Below, piece by piece: positions 34,997 to 45,512 of a stretch of DNA of 64,000 nt. The stretch is from Methylopila jiangsuensis. GTDB lineage: Bacteria; Pseudomonadota; Alphaproteobacteria; Rhizobiales; Methylopilaceae. Below the pieces are notes generated by a model that did not search any database, was not told the DNA's origin, and saw only the letters and a list, made by a program, of their open reading frames with translations. The translations under genes were made by a program, and so were the position numbers. The DNA lies in contig NZ_BSFK01000005.1 in assembly GCF_027922305.1 (NCBI RefSeq), forward strand, positions 310,001 to 374,000. The letters are read 5' to 3'. Positions within the stretch are counted from its first letter, which is position 1, and each line of letters starts with the position of its first letter.

Positions 34997-35557
34997 ATGT
35001 CCGGACCCTTCGATCTCGACGACGTCAAGCGCCGCATGCAGGGCGCGGTCAATTCGCTCAAGACCGACCTCGCGGGCCTGCGCACCGGCCGCGCCTCCGC
35101 CAGCCTGCTCGATCCGGTCACGGTGTCGGCCTACGGCGCGGAGATGCCCCTCAACCAGGTGGCGACGGTGAGCGTGCCCGAGGCGCGCATGCTGAACGTG
35201 CAGGTGTGGGACCGCTCCATGGTTGGCCCGGTTGAAAAGGCGATCCGCGAGGCCAATCTCGGCCTCAATCCGATCACCGAGGGCCAGCTTCTGCGCATCC
35301 CGCTGCCGGAGCTGAACGCCGACCGGCGCAAGGAGCTGGTGAAGGTCGCCCACAAATACGCCGAAAGCGCCCGCGTCGCCGTGCGCCATGTGCGCCGCGA
35401 CGGCCTCGACACGCTGAAGAAGGCGGAGAAGGACGGCGACATCAGCGAGGACGATCAGTCCCGGTTCGCCGATCAGGTCCAGAAGGCCACCGACGCCGCC
35501 ATCGCGGAGGTCGATCAGGCCGTCGCCGCGAAGGAAAAGGACATCCTTCAGGTCTGA
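34997..35557 (+). CDS. frr: Ribosome recycling factor
   Basis: This 186-residue factor splits post-termination ribosomes together with EF-G. The whole sequence fits the three-helix bundle plus alpha/beta domain: [48 protein letters not shown] and the C-terminal helix ending [18 protein letters not shown] is the RNA-contacting stretch. It lies about 40 bases after pyrH and precedes uppS. Confidence 0.98.
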   Translation: MSGPFDLDDVKRRMQGAVNSLKTDLAGLRTGRASASLLDPVTVSAYGAEMPLNQVATVSVPEARMLNVQVWDRSMVGPVEKAIREANLGLNPITEGQLLRIPLPELNADRRKELVKVAHKYAESARVAVRHVRRDGLDTLKKAEKDGDISEDDQSRFADQVQKATDAAIAEVDQAVAAKEKDILQV

Positions 35558-35602
35558 CGCCGCCGCCGGCCTCTTCGGCCCCTCCAACACGTGCGGACCG
35601 CC

Positions 35603-36366
<764 letters not shown>

Positions 36367-36370
<4 letters not shown>

Positions 36371-37221
36371 TCTCATCCTCCTCCGGCGACAAACGCCCTT
36401 CGGAGCTCACGCTGCGGGTGCTGTCCGGCGTGGTGATGGCCGCGCTCGCGCTCGGCGTCGCCTGGCTGGGCGGGCCGCTGTTCGGCCTGTTCTGGATCGC
36501 CGCCGGCTGCGCGGTCGGCGCGGAATGGGCGTGGCTCGCGACGCCTGATCCTGCGGCGCGACGGCGCGCGGCCGGCGCGGTCGCGGTGGCGCTCGGCGTG
36601 ATCGGGGCGCTGTACGGCGCCTCGGTCGGCTGGGGCCTCGGCGGCCTGCTCTGGCTCGCGGCGCTCGCGCTGGGCGCCGTCGGGGCGGGGGCGCTTGCGC
36701 GGCCGGCCTGGGGCGCCGGATTCGGCGTGCTCTATGGCGCGGCGGTGTTTCTCGGCCCGCTCCTGCTGCGGACCGATCCGCAGGACGGGATGCTCGCCCT
36801 GCTCTGGCTGTTCGCGGTGGTGTGGGGAACCGACATCGCGGCCTACGCCTCGGGCCGCACGTTCGGCGGCCCCAAGCTCGCGCCCCGGCTGTCGCCGAAG
36901 AAGACGTGGTCCGGCGCGCTGGGCGGCGCGATTCTGGGGCCCGCGGCCGGCGTCGCGGTCGCCGCCGCCGGAGGCGTCGGCCATCTCGCGCCCGTGGCGC
37001 TGGTGGGGCTGGCGGCGGCGGTCGCCGTCATCCTGGGCGACCTGTTCGAATCCGGCGCCAAGCGCCGCTATGGCGCGAAGGATTCGGGTCATCTCATCCC
37101 CGGCCATGGCGGCGCCATGGACCGTCTGGACGGTTTTCTCGTCGCCGCCACGGTGGCCGCGCTGATCGGGCTGTCGCGCGGCGGCTGGGACGGGGCGGCG
37201 CAGGGGCTGCTGCGATGGTGA
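36367..37221 (+). CDS. cdsA: Phosphatidate cytidylyltransferase
   Basis: This 284-residue inner-membrane enzyme makes CDP-diacylglycerol, the precursor of phospholipids. It has about eight hydrophobic segments and the family signature near the end: [17 protein letters not shown] and then [33 protein letters not shown]. Asp in [12 protein letters not shown] is the other conserved acidic residue. It overlaps uppS at its start and dxr at its end (7 bases), a tight operon arrangement. Confidence 0.96.
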
Positions 37222-38405
37222 CCGCCAAACGCAGCGTCACCGTGCTCGGCGCCACCGGATCGGTCGGCCTCGCCACCATCGACCTGCTGGAACGCAACCT
37301 CGACCTGTTCTCGGTTCAGGCCGTGGTCGCCCGTTCGGACGCGGCGGGTCTAGCCGCCGTCGCCCGCCGGGTCGGCGCGCGCCGGGCCGTGCTGGCGGAC
37401 GAGCGCGCCGGGCCGGCGCTGAAGGCCGCGCTCGACGGTTCGGGAATCGAGGCCGCAGCCGGCGCTCTCGCCGCGCTGGACGCGGCCGCGGTCCCGGTGG
37501 ACTGGACCATGGCCGCGATCTCGGGCGCGGCCGGCCTCGCCCCCACCATCGCCGCGGTGCGGCGGGGCGGGGCGGTGGCGCTCGCCACCAAGGAGTGCCT
37601 GGTCTGCGCCGGCGAGGCCTTCATGGCCGAAGTCGCCCGCGCCGGCGCCACGCTGCTGCCGGTGGACAGCGAGCACAACGCCCTGCTGCAGGCGCTGGGC
37701 GGCCAGAGCGTGGACGACGTGGAGCGCATGACGCTGACGGCCTCGGGCGGCCCGTTCCGCCAGTGGGACGCGGCCCGCATCGCCGCGGCGACGCCCGAGG
37801 ACGCACTGCGCCATCCCACCTGGACCATGGGCGCGAAGATCACGATCGATTCCGCGACCCTGATGAACAAAGGCCTCGAACTGATTGAGGCTCATCACCT
37901 TTTTGGCGTCGACGGCGATCGGCTCGACGTGGTGGTCCATCCCCAGTCGGCGATCCACGGGCTGGTGACCTTCCGGGACGGCGCCGTCACCGCGGGCCTG
38001 GCGGCGCCGGACATGCGGGTGCCCATCGCCCACACGCTCGGCTGGCCCGACCGGCTTACGACGCCGGCGGCGCGGCTTGATCTGGCGAAGCTCGGCGCCA
38101 TGACCTTCGAGGCGCCGGACCTCACGCGCTTTCCGGGGCTGAAGCTCTGCATGCAGGCGCTGGCCGCCGGCGGCGCGGCGCCCGCGGTGTTGAACGCCGC
38201 CAACGAGGTGGCGGTCGCCGCCTTCCTCGCCCGCGCGATCGGCTTCGGCGACATCCCGCGCCTGGTCGAGGGCGCGCTGGAGGACGCCCCGCGCCATGGC
38301 CTCACCCGCGCGCCGGACAGCGTCGAGGCGGCGATCGCGCTCGACGCCAGCGCCCGGGCGCTCACCGCGCGGCGCTTGCCACGGGATGCGGTTCGGGCGC
38401 ACTAA
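37215..38405 (+). CDS. dxr: 1-Deoxy-D-xylulose 5-phosphate reductoisomerase
   Basis: This 396-residue enzyme is the first committed step of the MEP isoprenoid pathway, converting DXP to MEP with NADPH. The nucleotide-binding motif GATGSVG is at 12-18, ALATKECLVCAGE follows, and the metal-binding DSEHNAL is near 150. Substrate motifs are TASGGPFR, HPTWTMGAKITIDSATLMNKGLELIEAHHLF, and the C-terminal LNAANEVAVAAFL. The ATG at 37215 overlaps the cdsA stop by 7 bases; the much longer open frame before it is a shadow over cdsA. It feeds the UppS-made carrier encoded two genes earlier. Confidence 0.97.
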   Translation: MVTAKRSVTVLGATGSVGLATIDLLERNLDLFSVQAVVARSDAAGLAAVARRVGARRAVLADERAGPALKAALDGSGIEAAAGALAALDAAAVPVDWTMAAISGAAGLAPTIAAVRRGGAVALATKECLVCAGEAFMAEVARAGATLLPVDSEHNALLQALGGQSVDDVERMTLTASGGPFRQWDAARIAAATPEDALRHPTWTMGAKITIDSATLMNKGLELIEAHHLFGVDGDRLDVVVHPQSAIHGLVTFRDGAVTAGLAAPDMRVPIAHTLGWPDRLTTPAARLDLAKLGAMTFEAPDLTRFPGLKLCMQALAAGGAAPAVLNAANEVAVAAFLARAIGFGDIPRLVEGALEDAPRHGLTRAPDSVEAAIALDASARALTARRLPRDAVRAH

Positions 38406-38455
38406 AAGACGTTGGAGCGCCCGCGCCGTCGCGCCGGCGCGGACGAGGCCTGTCC

Positions 38456-39604
38456 ATGACCTTCCTGAACGAGATGCTCGGCGCCGGTTACGCCACGCTC
38501 GGCTATCTGATTCCGTTTCTGTTCGTGCTGACGCTGGTGGTGTTCGTCCACGAGCTCGGCCACTTCCTGGTGGCCCGCTGGTCGGGCGTGCGGGTGCTCG
38601 CCTTCTCGATCGGATTCGGGCCGGAGCTGTTCGGCTTCAACGACCGCCACGGCACCCGCTGGCGCGTGGCGGCGATTCCGCTCGGCGGCTACGTGCGCTT
38701 CTACGGCGACGAGGACGCGGCCAGCACTCCGGACTCCGACGCGCTGGAGCGCATGAGCCCGCGGGAGCGCGAGGGCAGCTTCTTCTACGCGCCGCTGAAG
38801 AACCGCGCCGCCATCGTGGCGGCTGGGCCGTTCGCCAACTTCCTGCTCGCGATCGCCATCTTCGCGACCGTGTTCATGACGGTGGGCCGCCCCGTCACCG
38901 ACGCCATCGTCGACCAGGTGCAGCCCGGCAGCGCCGCGGCGGAGGCCGGATTCGTCCCCGGCGACCGGGTGGTGGCGATCGACGGCGGGGCGATCTCGTC
39001 GTTCAACGCCATGCAGCGCATCGTGTCTTCGAGCCCCGAGCGCGCCCTCGTGATCACGGTCGAGCGCGGCGCCGAGCGGCGGGACCTGACCGCCACGCCG
39101 CGGCTGCAGGAGATGACCGACGGTTTCGGCAACAAGCACCGCATCGGCCTGCTCGGAATCAGCCGCTCCACAACGCCCGGCGACGTGCGCTACCAGACCT
39201 TCGGGCCGCTGGAGGCGATCGCGGAGGGCGCGAAGGAGACGTGGTTCGTGGTGGCGAGCACCGGCTCCTATCTCGGCCGCATGATCACGGGCCGCGAATC
39301 CGCCGACCAGCTCGGCGGGCCGATCCGCATCGCCAAGACCTCCGGCGACGTGGCCTCGCTCGGCTTTGTGGCCCTCATCAATCTCGCAGCGATCCTGTCG
39401 GTCTCGATCGGCCTGCTGAACCTGATGCCGGTGCCCATGCTCGACGGCGGCCACCTGCTGTTCTACGCGCTGGAGGCCGTGCGCGGCCGGCCCCTCGGGC
39501 CGAGGGCGCAGGAGTACGGCATGCGGGTCGGGCTGGCGCTGGTTTTGATGTTGATGATCTTCGCCACATGGAATGACATCGTTCATCTTTCCTCGCTAGG
39601 ATAA
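38456..39604 (+). CDS. rseP: RIP metalloprotease RseP (site-2 protease)
   Basis: This 382-residue inner-membrane zinc protease cuts transmembrane segments of anti-sigma factors or signal peptide remnants. The HELGH motif (His32, Glu33, His36) lies in the first helix, PLGGYVRF follows, a PDZ domain spans about 125-205 (VQPGSAAAEAGFVPGDRVVAIDG), and the second metal ligand is in MPVPMLDGGHLLFY (Asp about 329). One PDZ domain is evident, as in many alphaproteobacteria, instead of two in E. coli. It lies before bamA, the standard order. Confidence 0.96.
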   Translation: MTFLNEMLGAGYATLGYLIPFLFVLTLVVFVHELGHFLVARWSGVRVLAFSIGFGPELFGFNDRHGTRWRVAAIPLGGYVRFYGDEDAASTPDSDALERMSPREREGSFFYAPLKNRAAIVAAGPFANFLLAIAIFATVFMTVGRPVTDAIVDQVQPGSAAAEAGFVPGDRVVAIDGGAISSFNAMQRIVSSSPERALVITVERGAERRDLTATPRLQEMTDGFGNKHRIGLLGISRSTTPGDVRYQTFGPLEAIAEGAKETWFVVASTGSYLGRMITGRESADQLGGPIRIAKTSGDVASLGFVALINLAAILSVSIGLLNLMPVPMLDGGHLLFYALEAVRGRPLGPRAQEYGMRVGLALVLMLMIFATWNDIVHLSSLG

Positions 39605-39672
39605 GGGCGGGGTAAGCGTGTCTGCGCAGCCACTGCGGCGTCGAAACGTGGGTCTTGTGTCGAGTAGCGAGT

Positions 39673-39700
39673 TTGCACGTGCGTAAAAGTTCGATAGAAG
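39673..39700 (+). promoter_or_regulatory. Candidate promoter for bamA
   Basis: TTGCAC (39673-39678) and TAGAAG (39695-39700) are separated by 16 bases, about 80 bases before the bamA start in the rseP-bamA gap. The match is moderate. An internal promoter here would let the outer-membrane genes respond separately from the upstream cluster. Confidence 0.3.
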
Positions 39701-39780
39701 CGATCGGCGTCGCACCGCAGAATCCGGGGGTTCTGAGCGGATGCGACCGTCCGCTTAACGGTATGAGGGTCCGTCAACCC

Positions 39781-42180
39781 ATGAAGCGTATGGTTCGAGT
39801 TGTCGGGCGCCTCGCCGTCGCGTCTTCGGTCGCTGTCGGCGCCGTGGTCGCCGGGGCGGGGTTCTGGGTCGCCGGGGTGACCGAGGCTCACGCCCAGCGC
39901 GCCAGCGGCATCACGGTGCGCGGCAATCAGCGCGTCGACGCCGAAACGGTTCGCTCCTACTTCAGCGGCGGTCCTCTGGATCAGGCCCGCATCGACGAAG
40001 GCATCCGAGGCCTCTACGCCTCGGGCCTGTTCTCCGACGTGCGCGTCTCCCGCGCCGGCGGCGGCATCGTGGTGACGGTCAGCGAGAACCAGGTCATCAA
40101 CCGGGTCGCCTTCGAGGGCAACTCCAAGGTCAAGGACGCGGTGCTCGCCGCCGAAGTCCAGTCCAAGCCGCGCGGGCCGTTCAATCCGGCCATCGTGCAG
40201 GCGGACAGCCAGCGCATCTCCGAGATCTACCGCCGCTCCGGCCGCTACGAGGCGTCCGTCGAGGCAAAGACCATCGCGCAGCCCAGCGGCCGCGTCGATC
40301 TGGTGTTCGAGATCAAGGAAGGCGGCAAGACCCAGATTTCCTCGATCAACTTCGAGGGCAACAACGCCTTTTCCGACGGCACCCTGCGCGACCAGATGAC
40401 GACCACCGAGTCGAACTGGCTGAGCTGGCTGAAGTCGTCCGACGTCTACGACCCGGACCGCGTCAACGCGGACCTGGAGCTTATCCGTCGCTTCTACCTC
40501 AACAACGGCTACGCCGATTTCCGCGTGGTCTCGGCCAACGCCAATCTGGACCGCGACAAGAACGCCTTCACGCTCAGCATCGTGGTCGAAGAAGGCCAGC
40601 AGTACCGCTTCGGGGCGGTGAACGTGGAATCGAGCGTTCCGGAGATCGACGCCTCCACGCTGCAGCGCAAGGTGGAGTCCTCCACCGGGGCGGTCTACGC
40701 CGCCAAGGACGTGGACAAGTCGGTCGAGCAGATTTCGCTTGAGCTCGCGTCCCGCGGCTACGCCTTCGCGCAGGTTCGCCCGCGCGGCGACCGCAACTTC
40801 GAGAGCCGCACCATCAACCTCACCTATGTGGTCGAGGAAGGCGCGCGGGTGTACGTCGAGCGCATCAACGTGCGCGGCAACACCCGCACCCGCGACTACG
40901 TCATCCGCCGCGAGTTCGACCTCGGCGAAGGCGACGCCTACAACCAGATCTTCATCGACCGCGCCGAGCGGCGCCTGAAGGCGCTGGGCTTCTTCAAGAA
41001 CGTGCGCATCTCCACCGAGCCGGGCTCCTCGCCCGACCGGGTGATCGTGAACGTGGACGTGGAAGACCAGCCCACCGGCGAGTTCTCCGTGGCCGGCGGC
41101 TACTCCACCTCCGACGGCGTGATCGGCGAAGTGGCGCTCGGCGAGCGCAACTTCCTCGGCCGCGGCCAGTACGCGCGCGTCGCGGCCCAGCTCGGCCAGC
41201 GGGTGCAGGGCTTCGACTTCTCGTTCACCGAGCCGTATTTCCTCGGTTCGCGCGTCTCCGCCGGCATCGACCTCTACGCCAAGGAGCGGGACGAGACCGA
41301 GTATTCGTCCTACCGCATCAACACCTATGGCGGCGGCCTGCGTTTCGGCCTGCCGATCACGGAAGAGATTTCGATCGGCACGCGCTATCAGCTGTACCAG
41401 CAGGACCTGAGGGTTCCGAACAAGTACAACCTCTGGGAGGAGGGAAAGCGTCCGGGTGAAGACCTGAACTTCCCCGCCGGCGTCCTGAATGACGACCGCG
41501 CCTCGGTCGCGCTTCTGGAGGCGGAAGGCAAGACCGTGACCTCGCTCGGCGGTCTGTCGCTGATCTACAACACGGTCGACAATCCGCGCGATCCGCGTGA
41601 AGGTCTCTACGCCGAACTCAAGGGCGACGTGGCCGGCCTCGGCGGCGATACCCAGTTCGTGCGCGGCACCTTCGACGCCCGCTACTACCACCCGGTGTTC
41701 TGGGATGACGTGGTCGGCATCGCCCGCGTCCAGGGCGGCCACATCGCCGCCTGGGGCGACGACAAGCTGCGGGTGCTCGACCACTTCTCCGGCGGCCCGG
41801 ACATCGTTCGCGGCTTCGAGCCGCAGGGCTTCGGTCCCCGCGACATGGACAGCCCGAGTGAGGATCCGCTTGGCGGCACAACCTACTTCGGCGCTTCCGC
41901 CGAGGTGCAGTTCCCGATCTACGGCCTGCCCAAGGAACTGGGCTTGAAGGGCGCCGTGTTCGCGGACGCCGGCACGGTGTTCGGTTACGAAGGCATCAAG
42001 CGGTTCGATGGCGTCGACGTCGACTACACCAAAGATAAGAAGCTCAGGTCCTCGGTGGGCGGCTCGATTCTCTGGACCTCGCCGCTCGGCCCGATCCGCT
42101 TCGACTTCGCCCATGTGCTGAGCAAGGCGAAGTACGACGAGACCCAGTTCTTCCGCTTCTCGGGCGGCACGCGCTTCTAA
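39781..42180 (+). CDS. bamA: Outer-membrane protein assembly factor BamA
   Basis: This 799-residue outer-membrane protein inserts beta-barrel proteins. A signal peptide ends near AHAQ at about residue 39. Five POTRA domains follow (to about 385), visible as repeated patterns such as ITVRGNQRVDAETVRSYF, VAFEGNSKVKDAVL, INFEGNNAFSDGTL, and INVRGNTRTRDYVIRREFDL. The C-terminal barrel includes VRGFEPQGFGPRD and ends GTRF, with a final Phe as the usual beta-signal. The start is the ATG at 39781, with GAGGG 10 bases upstream; a TTG 126 bases earlier is not supported. Confidence 0.97.
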   Translation: MKRMVRVVGRLAVASSVAVGAVVAGAGFWVAGVTEAHAQRASGITVRGNQRVDAETVRSYFSGGPLDQARIDEGIRGLYASGLFSDVRVSRAGGGIVVTVSENQVINRVAFEGNSKVKDAVLAAEVQSKPRGPFNPAIVQADSQRISEIYRRSGRYEASVEAKTIAQPSGRVDLVFEIKEGGKTQISSINFEGNNAFSDGTLRDQMTTTESNWLSWLKSSDVYDPDRVNADLELIRRFYLNNGYADFRVVSANANLDRDKNAFTLSIVVEEGQQYRFGAVNVESSVPEIDASTLQRKVESSTGAVYAAKDVDKSVEQISLELASRGYAFAQVRPRGDRNFESRTINLTYVVEEGARVYVERINVRGNTRTRDYVIRREFDLGEGDAYNQIFIDRAERRLKALGFFKNVRISTEPGSSPDRVIVNVDVEDQPTGEFSVAGGYSTSDGVIGEVALGERNFLGRGQYARVAAQLGQRVQGFDFSFTEPYFLGSRVSAGIDLYAKERDETEYSSYRINTYGGGLRFGLPITEEISIGTRYQLYQQDLRVPNKYNLWEEGKRPGEDLNFPAGVLNDDRASVALLEAEGKTVTSLGGLSLIYNTVDNPRDPREGLYAELKGDVAGLGGDTQFVRGTFDARYYHPVFWDDVVGIARVQGGHIAAWGDDKLRVLDHFSGGPDIVRGFEPQGFGPRDMDSPSEDPLGGTTYFGASAEVQFPIYGLPKELGLKGAVFADAGTVFGYEGIKRFDGVDVDYTKDKKLRSSVGGSILWTSPLGPIRFDFAHVLSKAKYDETQFFRFSGGTRF

Positions 42181-42212
42181 TCGCCGCTTCCGACGGGACG
42201 GAAAATCTTCTA

Positions 42213-42244
42213 AACGGGCGGCGGACCATCATCCGCCGCCCGTT
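42213..42244 (+). terminator. Hairpin between bamA and lpxD
   Basis: AACGGGCGGCGGA pairs with TCCGCCGCCCGTT around CCATCA (13-bp perfect stem). It lies between bamA and lpxD with no long T-run. It may be a partial terminator or mRNA-stabilising structure at the bamA 3' end. Confidence 0.45.
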
Positions 42245-42273
42245 CGCGTCTGCGGCCTTCCTTTGCGAGCCCC

Positions 42274-43347
42274 ATGATCGAACCGCGCTTCTTCGCCAGA
42301 CCCGAACCGCTCACCCTTGAGCGCCTGCTCGCGATCACCGGCGCCGCCGTGCGCGAGGGCGACGGCGAGGCGGTGTCGATCTCCGGAATCGGGCCGATCG
42401 ATCGGGCGGGACCGGCGGACCTGACCTTCCTCGACAATCCGGCCTACGCGGCGGGCCTCGCCGCCAGCCGCGCCGGCGCCTGCCTGCTGGCGCCGAAGTT
42501 TCTGGACAGGGCGCCGCCCGGTCTGGTGACGCTGGTCTCGCCGGAGCCCTACCGGGCGTTCGCGCGCGTGGCGGCCGCGCTCTATCCGGCGGCGTCCCGG
42601 CCTCAGCCTGTGTTCGGCCCCGGCGTCGCGCCGGGCGCGGTGGTGCATCCGCAAGCGCGGCTCGAGGCCGACGTCACGGTCGATCCGGGCGCGGTCATCG
42701 GCCCGCGGGCGGAGATCGGCCGCGGCGCGGTGATCTGCGCCAACGCGGTCGTCGGGCCGGACGTGCGCATCGGCCGCGACAGCACGCTCGGGCCGGGCGC
42801 GACCGTGGTCCACGCGCTGCTGGGCGACCGGGTCATCATCCATCAGGGCGCGCGCATCGGGCAGGACGGCTTCGGCTTCGCCATGGGTCCGGGCGGACAT
42901 CTGAAGGTGCCGCAGATCGGCCGCGTCATCGTTCAGGACGACGTGGAGATCGGCGCCAACACCACCATCGACCGCGGCGCGAACCGCGACACGGTGATCG
43001 GCGAGGGAACCAAGATCGACAATCTGGTGCAGATCGCCCACAACGTGGTGGTCGGCCGGCATTGCGTGATCGTGGCCCAGGTCGGCATATCCGGCAGCAC
43101 CACGCTGGAGGATTTCGTGGTTCTCGGCGGCCATGTGGGCGTCGTCGGCCATGTGCGCATCGGCATGGGGGCGCAGATCGCGGGCTCCAGCAACGTGCGC
43201 GAAGACGTTCCCCCGGGCGCCCGCTGGGGCGGCACGCCCGCGAAGCCGGTTCGGGACTGGTTCCGCGAGATGACCACATTGAAGCGTTTGGCGTCGGAGA
43301 AGCGGTCGCGGCCGGCGTCCGACGCGTCGGAAGGTTCAGCATCATGA
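42274..43347 (+). CDS. lpxD: UDP-3-O-acylglucosamine N-acyltransferase
   Basis: This 357-residue cytoplasmic trimer adds the second acyl chain in lipid A synthesis. It has the N-terminal uridine-binding domain (about 20-110, with [24 protein letters not shown]) and a left-handed beta helix of hexapeptide repeats (about 110-310). The catalytic His is in [11 protein letters not shown] and the conserved GANRDTV region precedes it. Length is typical. Its stop overlaps fabZ by 4 bases. Confidence 0.97.
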   Translation: MIEPRFFARPEPLTLERLLAITGAAVREGDGEAVSISGIGPIDRAGPADLTFLDNPAYAAGLAASRAGACLLAPKFLDRAPPGLVTLVSPEPYRAFARVAAALYPAASRPQPVFGPGVAPGAVVHPQARLEADVTVDPGAVIGPRAEIGRGAVICANAVVGPDVRIGRDSTLGPGATVVHALLGDRVIIHQGARIGQDGFGFAMGPGGHLKVPQIGRVIVQDDVEIGANTTIDRGANRDTVIGEGTKIDNLVQIAHNVVVGRHCVIVAQVGISGSTTLEDFVVLGGHVGVVGHVRIGMGAQIAGSSNVREDVPPGARWGGTPAKPVRDWFREMTTLKRLASEKRSRPASDASEGSAS

Positions 43348-43832
43348 CCGAGGTCGAAACCACCGCTCCGGAAGGGCCCAAGACGCTGGGCGCCGCCGAC
43401 ATCCAGACTATCATGGCCTATCTGCCGCACCGCTATCCGTTCCTGCTGGTGGACCGGATCGTGGAGATCGACGGCGACCGGTCCGGCATCGGCGTCAAGA
43501 ACGTCACCTTCAACGAGCCGCACTTCCAGGGCCATTTCCCGGGCCAGCCGGTGATGCCGGGCGTGCTGCTGATCGAGGGCATGGCCCAGACCGCAGGCGC
43601 CATGTGCGTGGCGGCCCGCACCGCCCCGAGCGCGCCGCGGATCGTCTATTTCATGACCATCGACAAGGCCAAGTTCCGCAAGCCGGTCGTGCCCGGCGAC
43701 GTGGTGAAGTTCCACATGACCCAGATCAAGAAGCGCGCCAACATGTGGTGGTTCCGCGGCGAGGCCAAGGTGGACGGCGTGCTGGTCTGCGAGGCGGAAG
43801 TCTCCGCCATGCTGGTCCACAACAACGACTGA
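43344..43832 (+). CDS. fabZ: 3-Hydroxyacyl-[ACP] dehydratase FabZ
   Basis: This 162-residue hot-dog-fold enzyme dehydrates beta-hydroxyacyl-ACP in fatty acid synthesis. The catalytic His is in [14 protein letters not shown], and the partner Glu is in [16 protein letters not shown], with the [14 protein letters not shown] stretch between. The ATG at 43344 overlaps the lpxD stop. Sitting between lpxD and lpxA, it competes with the Lpx enzymes for the same hydroxyacyl-ACP pool. Confidence 0.97.
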   Translation: MTEVETTAPEGPKTLGAADIQTIMAYLPHRYPFLLVDRIVEIDGDRSGIGVKNVTFNEPHFQGHFPGQPVMPGVLLIEGMAQTAGAMCVAARTAPSAPRIVYFMTIDKAKFRKPVVPGDVVKFHMTQIKKRANMWWFRGEAKVDGVLVCEAEVSAMLVHNND

Positions 43833-43851
43833 CGCGAAAGCGGGAGCCTTC

Positions 43852-44664
43852 ATGCCGGACATCCACCCTTCCGCGGTCGTCGCGGATGGCGCGCGCCTTG
43901 GCGACGGCGTCGTCGTCGGTCCGTTCTGCGTGATCGGTCCCGAGGTCGAGATCGGCGCGGGCTCGTCGCTGAAGAGCCATGTGGTGGTGGAGGGGCGCAC
44001 CTCCATCGGCGAGAACGCGCAGATCTTCCCCTTCGCCTCCATCGGCCACCAGCCTCAGGACCTGAAGTTCAAGGGCGAGAAAAGCCGGCTCGTGATCGGC
44101 CGCAACGCGCTGATCCGGGAGAACGTGACCGTCAATCCCGGCACCGAGGGCGGCGGCCTCGTCACCGAGATCGGCGATCGCTGCGCGCTGCTGGCGGGCT
44201 CCCACGTGGCCCATGACTGCCGCATCGGCCATGACGTCATTCTGGTGAACAACGTCATGGTGGCGGGGCACGTCACCATCGGCGACTTCGTCATCATGGG
44301 CGGCGGCTCCGCCGCGCACCAGTTCGTGCGCATCGGCGCGCACGCCTTCGTGGGCGGGCTCACGGGCCTCGAGAACGATCTGATCCCCTATGGCCTCGCC
44401 ATGGGCGACCGCGCGTCGCTCGCCGGCCTCAACATCGTCGGCCTGCGCCGCCGCGGTTTTGAGCGCGAGGCGATCCACGCCCTGCGCCACGCCTTCCGCG
44501 ATCTGTTCGGCGAAGGCGCTGGCACGCTGAAGGATCGGGTGGACGCCGCCGCGACCGCCCATGGCGGATCGCCGCTGGTGGATGAGGTGGTGGCGTTCCT
44601 CCGGGCGGGCGGGGATCGCGCCGTCTGCACCCCGCGCGCCGGGGAACCGGGATCGCGCGGGTGA
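43852..44664 (+). CDS. lpxA: UDP-N-acetylglucosamine acyltransferase
   Basis: This 270-residue cytoplasmic enzyme makes the first lipid A step. The beta-helix hexapeptide repeats start at residue 4 (IHPSAVVADGARLGDGVVVG). The key His pair is in AGSHVAHDCRIGHDV, and IGHQPQDLKFKGE and HQFVRIGAHAFVGG are diagnostic. The C-terminal helices hold the QA-type region with GLRRRGFEREAIHALRHAF. The stop overlaps lpxI by 4 bases. Confidence 0.97.
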   Translation: MPDIHPSAVVADGARLGDGVVVGPFCVIGPEVEIGAGSSLKSHVVVEGRTSIGENAQIFPFASIGHQPQDLKFKGEKSRLVIGRNALIRENVTVNPGTEGGGLVTEIGDRCALLAGSHVAHDCRIGHDVILVNNVMVAGHVTIGDFVIMGGGSAAHQFVRIGAHAFVGGLTGLENDLIPYGLAMGDRASLAGLNIVGLRRRGFEREAIHALRHAFRDLFGEGAGTLKDRVDAAATAHGGSPLVDEVVAFLRAGGDRAVCTPRAGEPGSRG

Positions 44665-45512
44665 GCGCTCCGGTTGGGCTCATCTGCGGTTCCGGCCGCC
44701 TGCCGATCGAAGCCGCGGAGGCCGCGCTGGCGGATGGCCGGGAGGTGTTCCTTGTGGGCCTTCGCGGGGCTGCGGACCCTGAGATCGAGCGCTTCCCGCA
44801 CGTCTGGGTGCGGCTCGGCGAGGTGGGAAAGCTGTTCAAGGCGCTGGACGGCGCCGGCGCCCGCGAGATCACCCTGCTCGGCGGGGTTCAGCGGCCGTCG
44901 ATCAAGGATCTCGGCCTGGACATGACCGGGCTGATCGCCATGCCGGAGCTGAAGCGGCTGCTGTCCGGCGGCGACGACGCGCTGCTGCGCGGGCTGGTGA
45001 CGTTCGTGGAAAGTCGCGGCTACCGGGTGATCGGGGTGCGCGAGGCGGCGCCGGGGCTTCTGGCGCCGGAGGGCATCTTCGGCGCCCATGAGGCGGACGG
45101 CGCCAGCGCCGAGGCGGTGTCGGCCGCCATGAGCGTGCTGGCGGCGCTCGGGCCGTTCGACGTGGGTCAGGCGGCGGTGGCGCTCGGCTCGCGCGTGGTG
45201 GCGATCGAGGCGGCGGAAGGCACCGACGGCATGCTGCGCCGGGTGACGCGCATGGTGCAGAAGCGCCGTCTGCGCCGCGACGGCCGCGGCGGCGTGCTGG
45301 TCAAGCTGCCGAAGCCCGGCCAGGATCTGCGCATCGACCTGCCGGCGATCGGCCCCCGCACCGTCGAACTGGCGATCCAGGCCGGGCTTGCGGGGATCGC
45401 GGTCGCCGCGGGCGGCGTGCTGATCGCGGAGCAGGCGCGGGTCATCGCCATGGCGGACGAGGGCGGCCTGTTCCTCGCGGGCATCCCGCAAGGCGCCTAC
45501 GGGGCCTCATGA
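44661..45512 (+). CDS. lpxI: UDP-2,3-diacylglucosamine diphosphatase LpxI
   Basis: This 283-residue enzyme removes UMP from UDP-2,3-diacylglucosamine to give lipid X. It belongs to the DUF1009/LpxI family, which replaces LpxH in alphaproteobacteria. Recognised stretches are LICGSGRLPIEAAEAA (residues 6-21), LLGGVQRPSIKDLGLD, HEADGASAEA, and VVAIEAAEGTDGMLRRV, with conserved Asp and Glu. It starts with GTG at 44661, overlapping the lpxA stop (GTGA), and its stop overlaps lpxB by 4 bases. Confidence 0.94.
   Translation: MSAPVGLICGSGRLPIEAAEAALADGREVFLVGLRGAADPEIERFPHVWVRLGEVGKLFKALDGAGAREITLLGGVQRPSIKDLGLDMTGLIAMPELKRLLSGGDDALLRGLVTFVESRGYRVIGVREAAPGLLAPEGIFGAHEADGASAEAVSAAMSVLAALGPFDVGQAAVALGSRVVAIEAAEGTDGMLRRVTRMVQKRRLRRDGRGGVLVKLPKPGQDLRIDLPAIGPRTVELAIQAGLAGIAVAAGGVLIAEQARVIAMADEGGLFLAGIPQGAYGAS

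Noticed and set aside
39655..39780. Extension of bamA to an upstream TTG
   Set aside because: It would add 42 residues before a clear signal peptide, with no ribosome site. The ATG at 39781 has GAGGG at the right distance.
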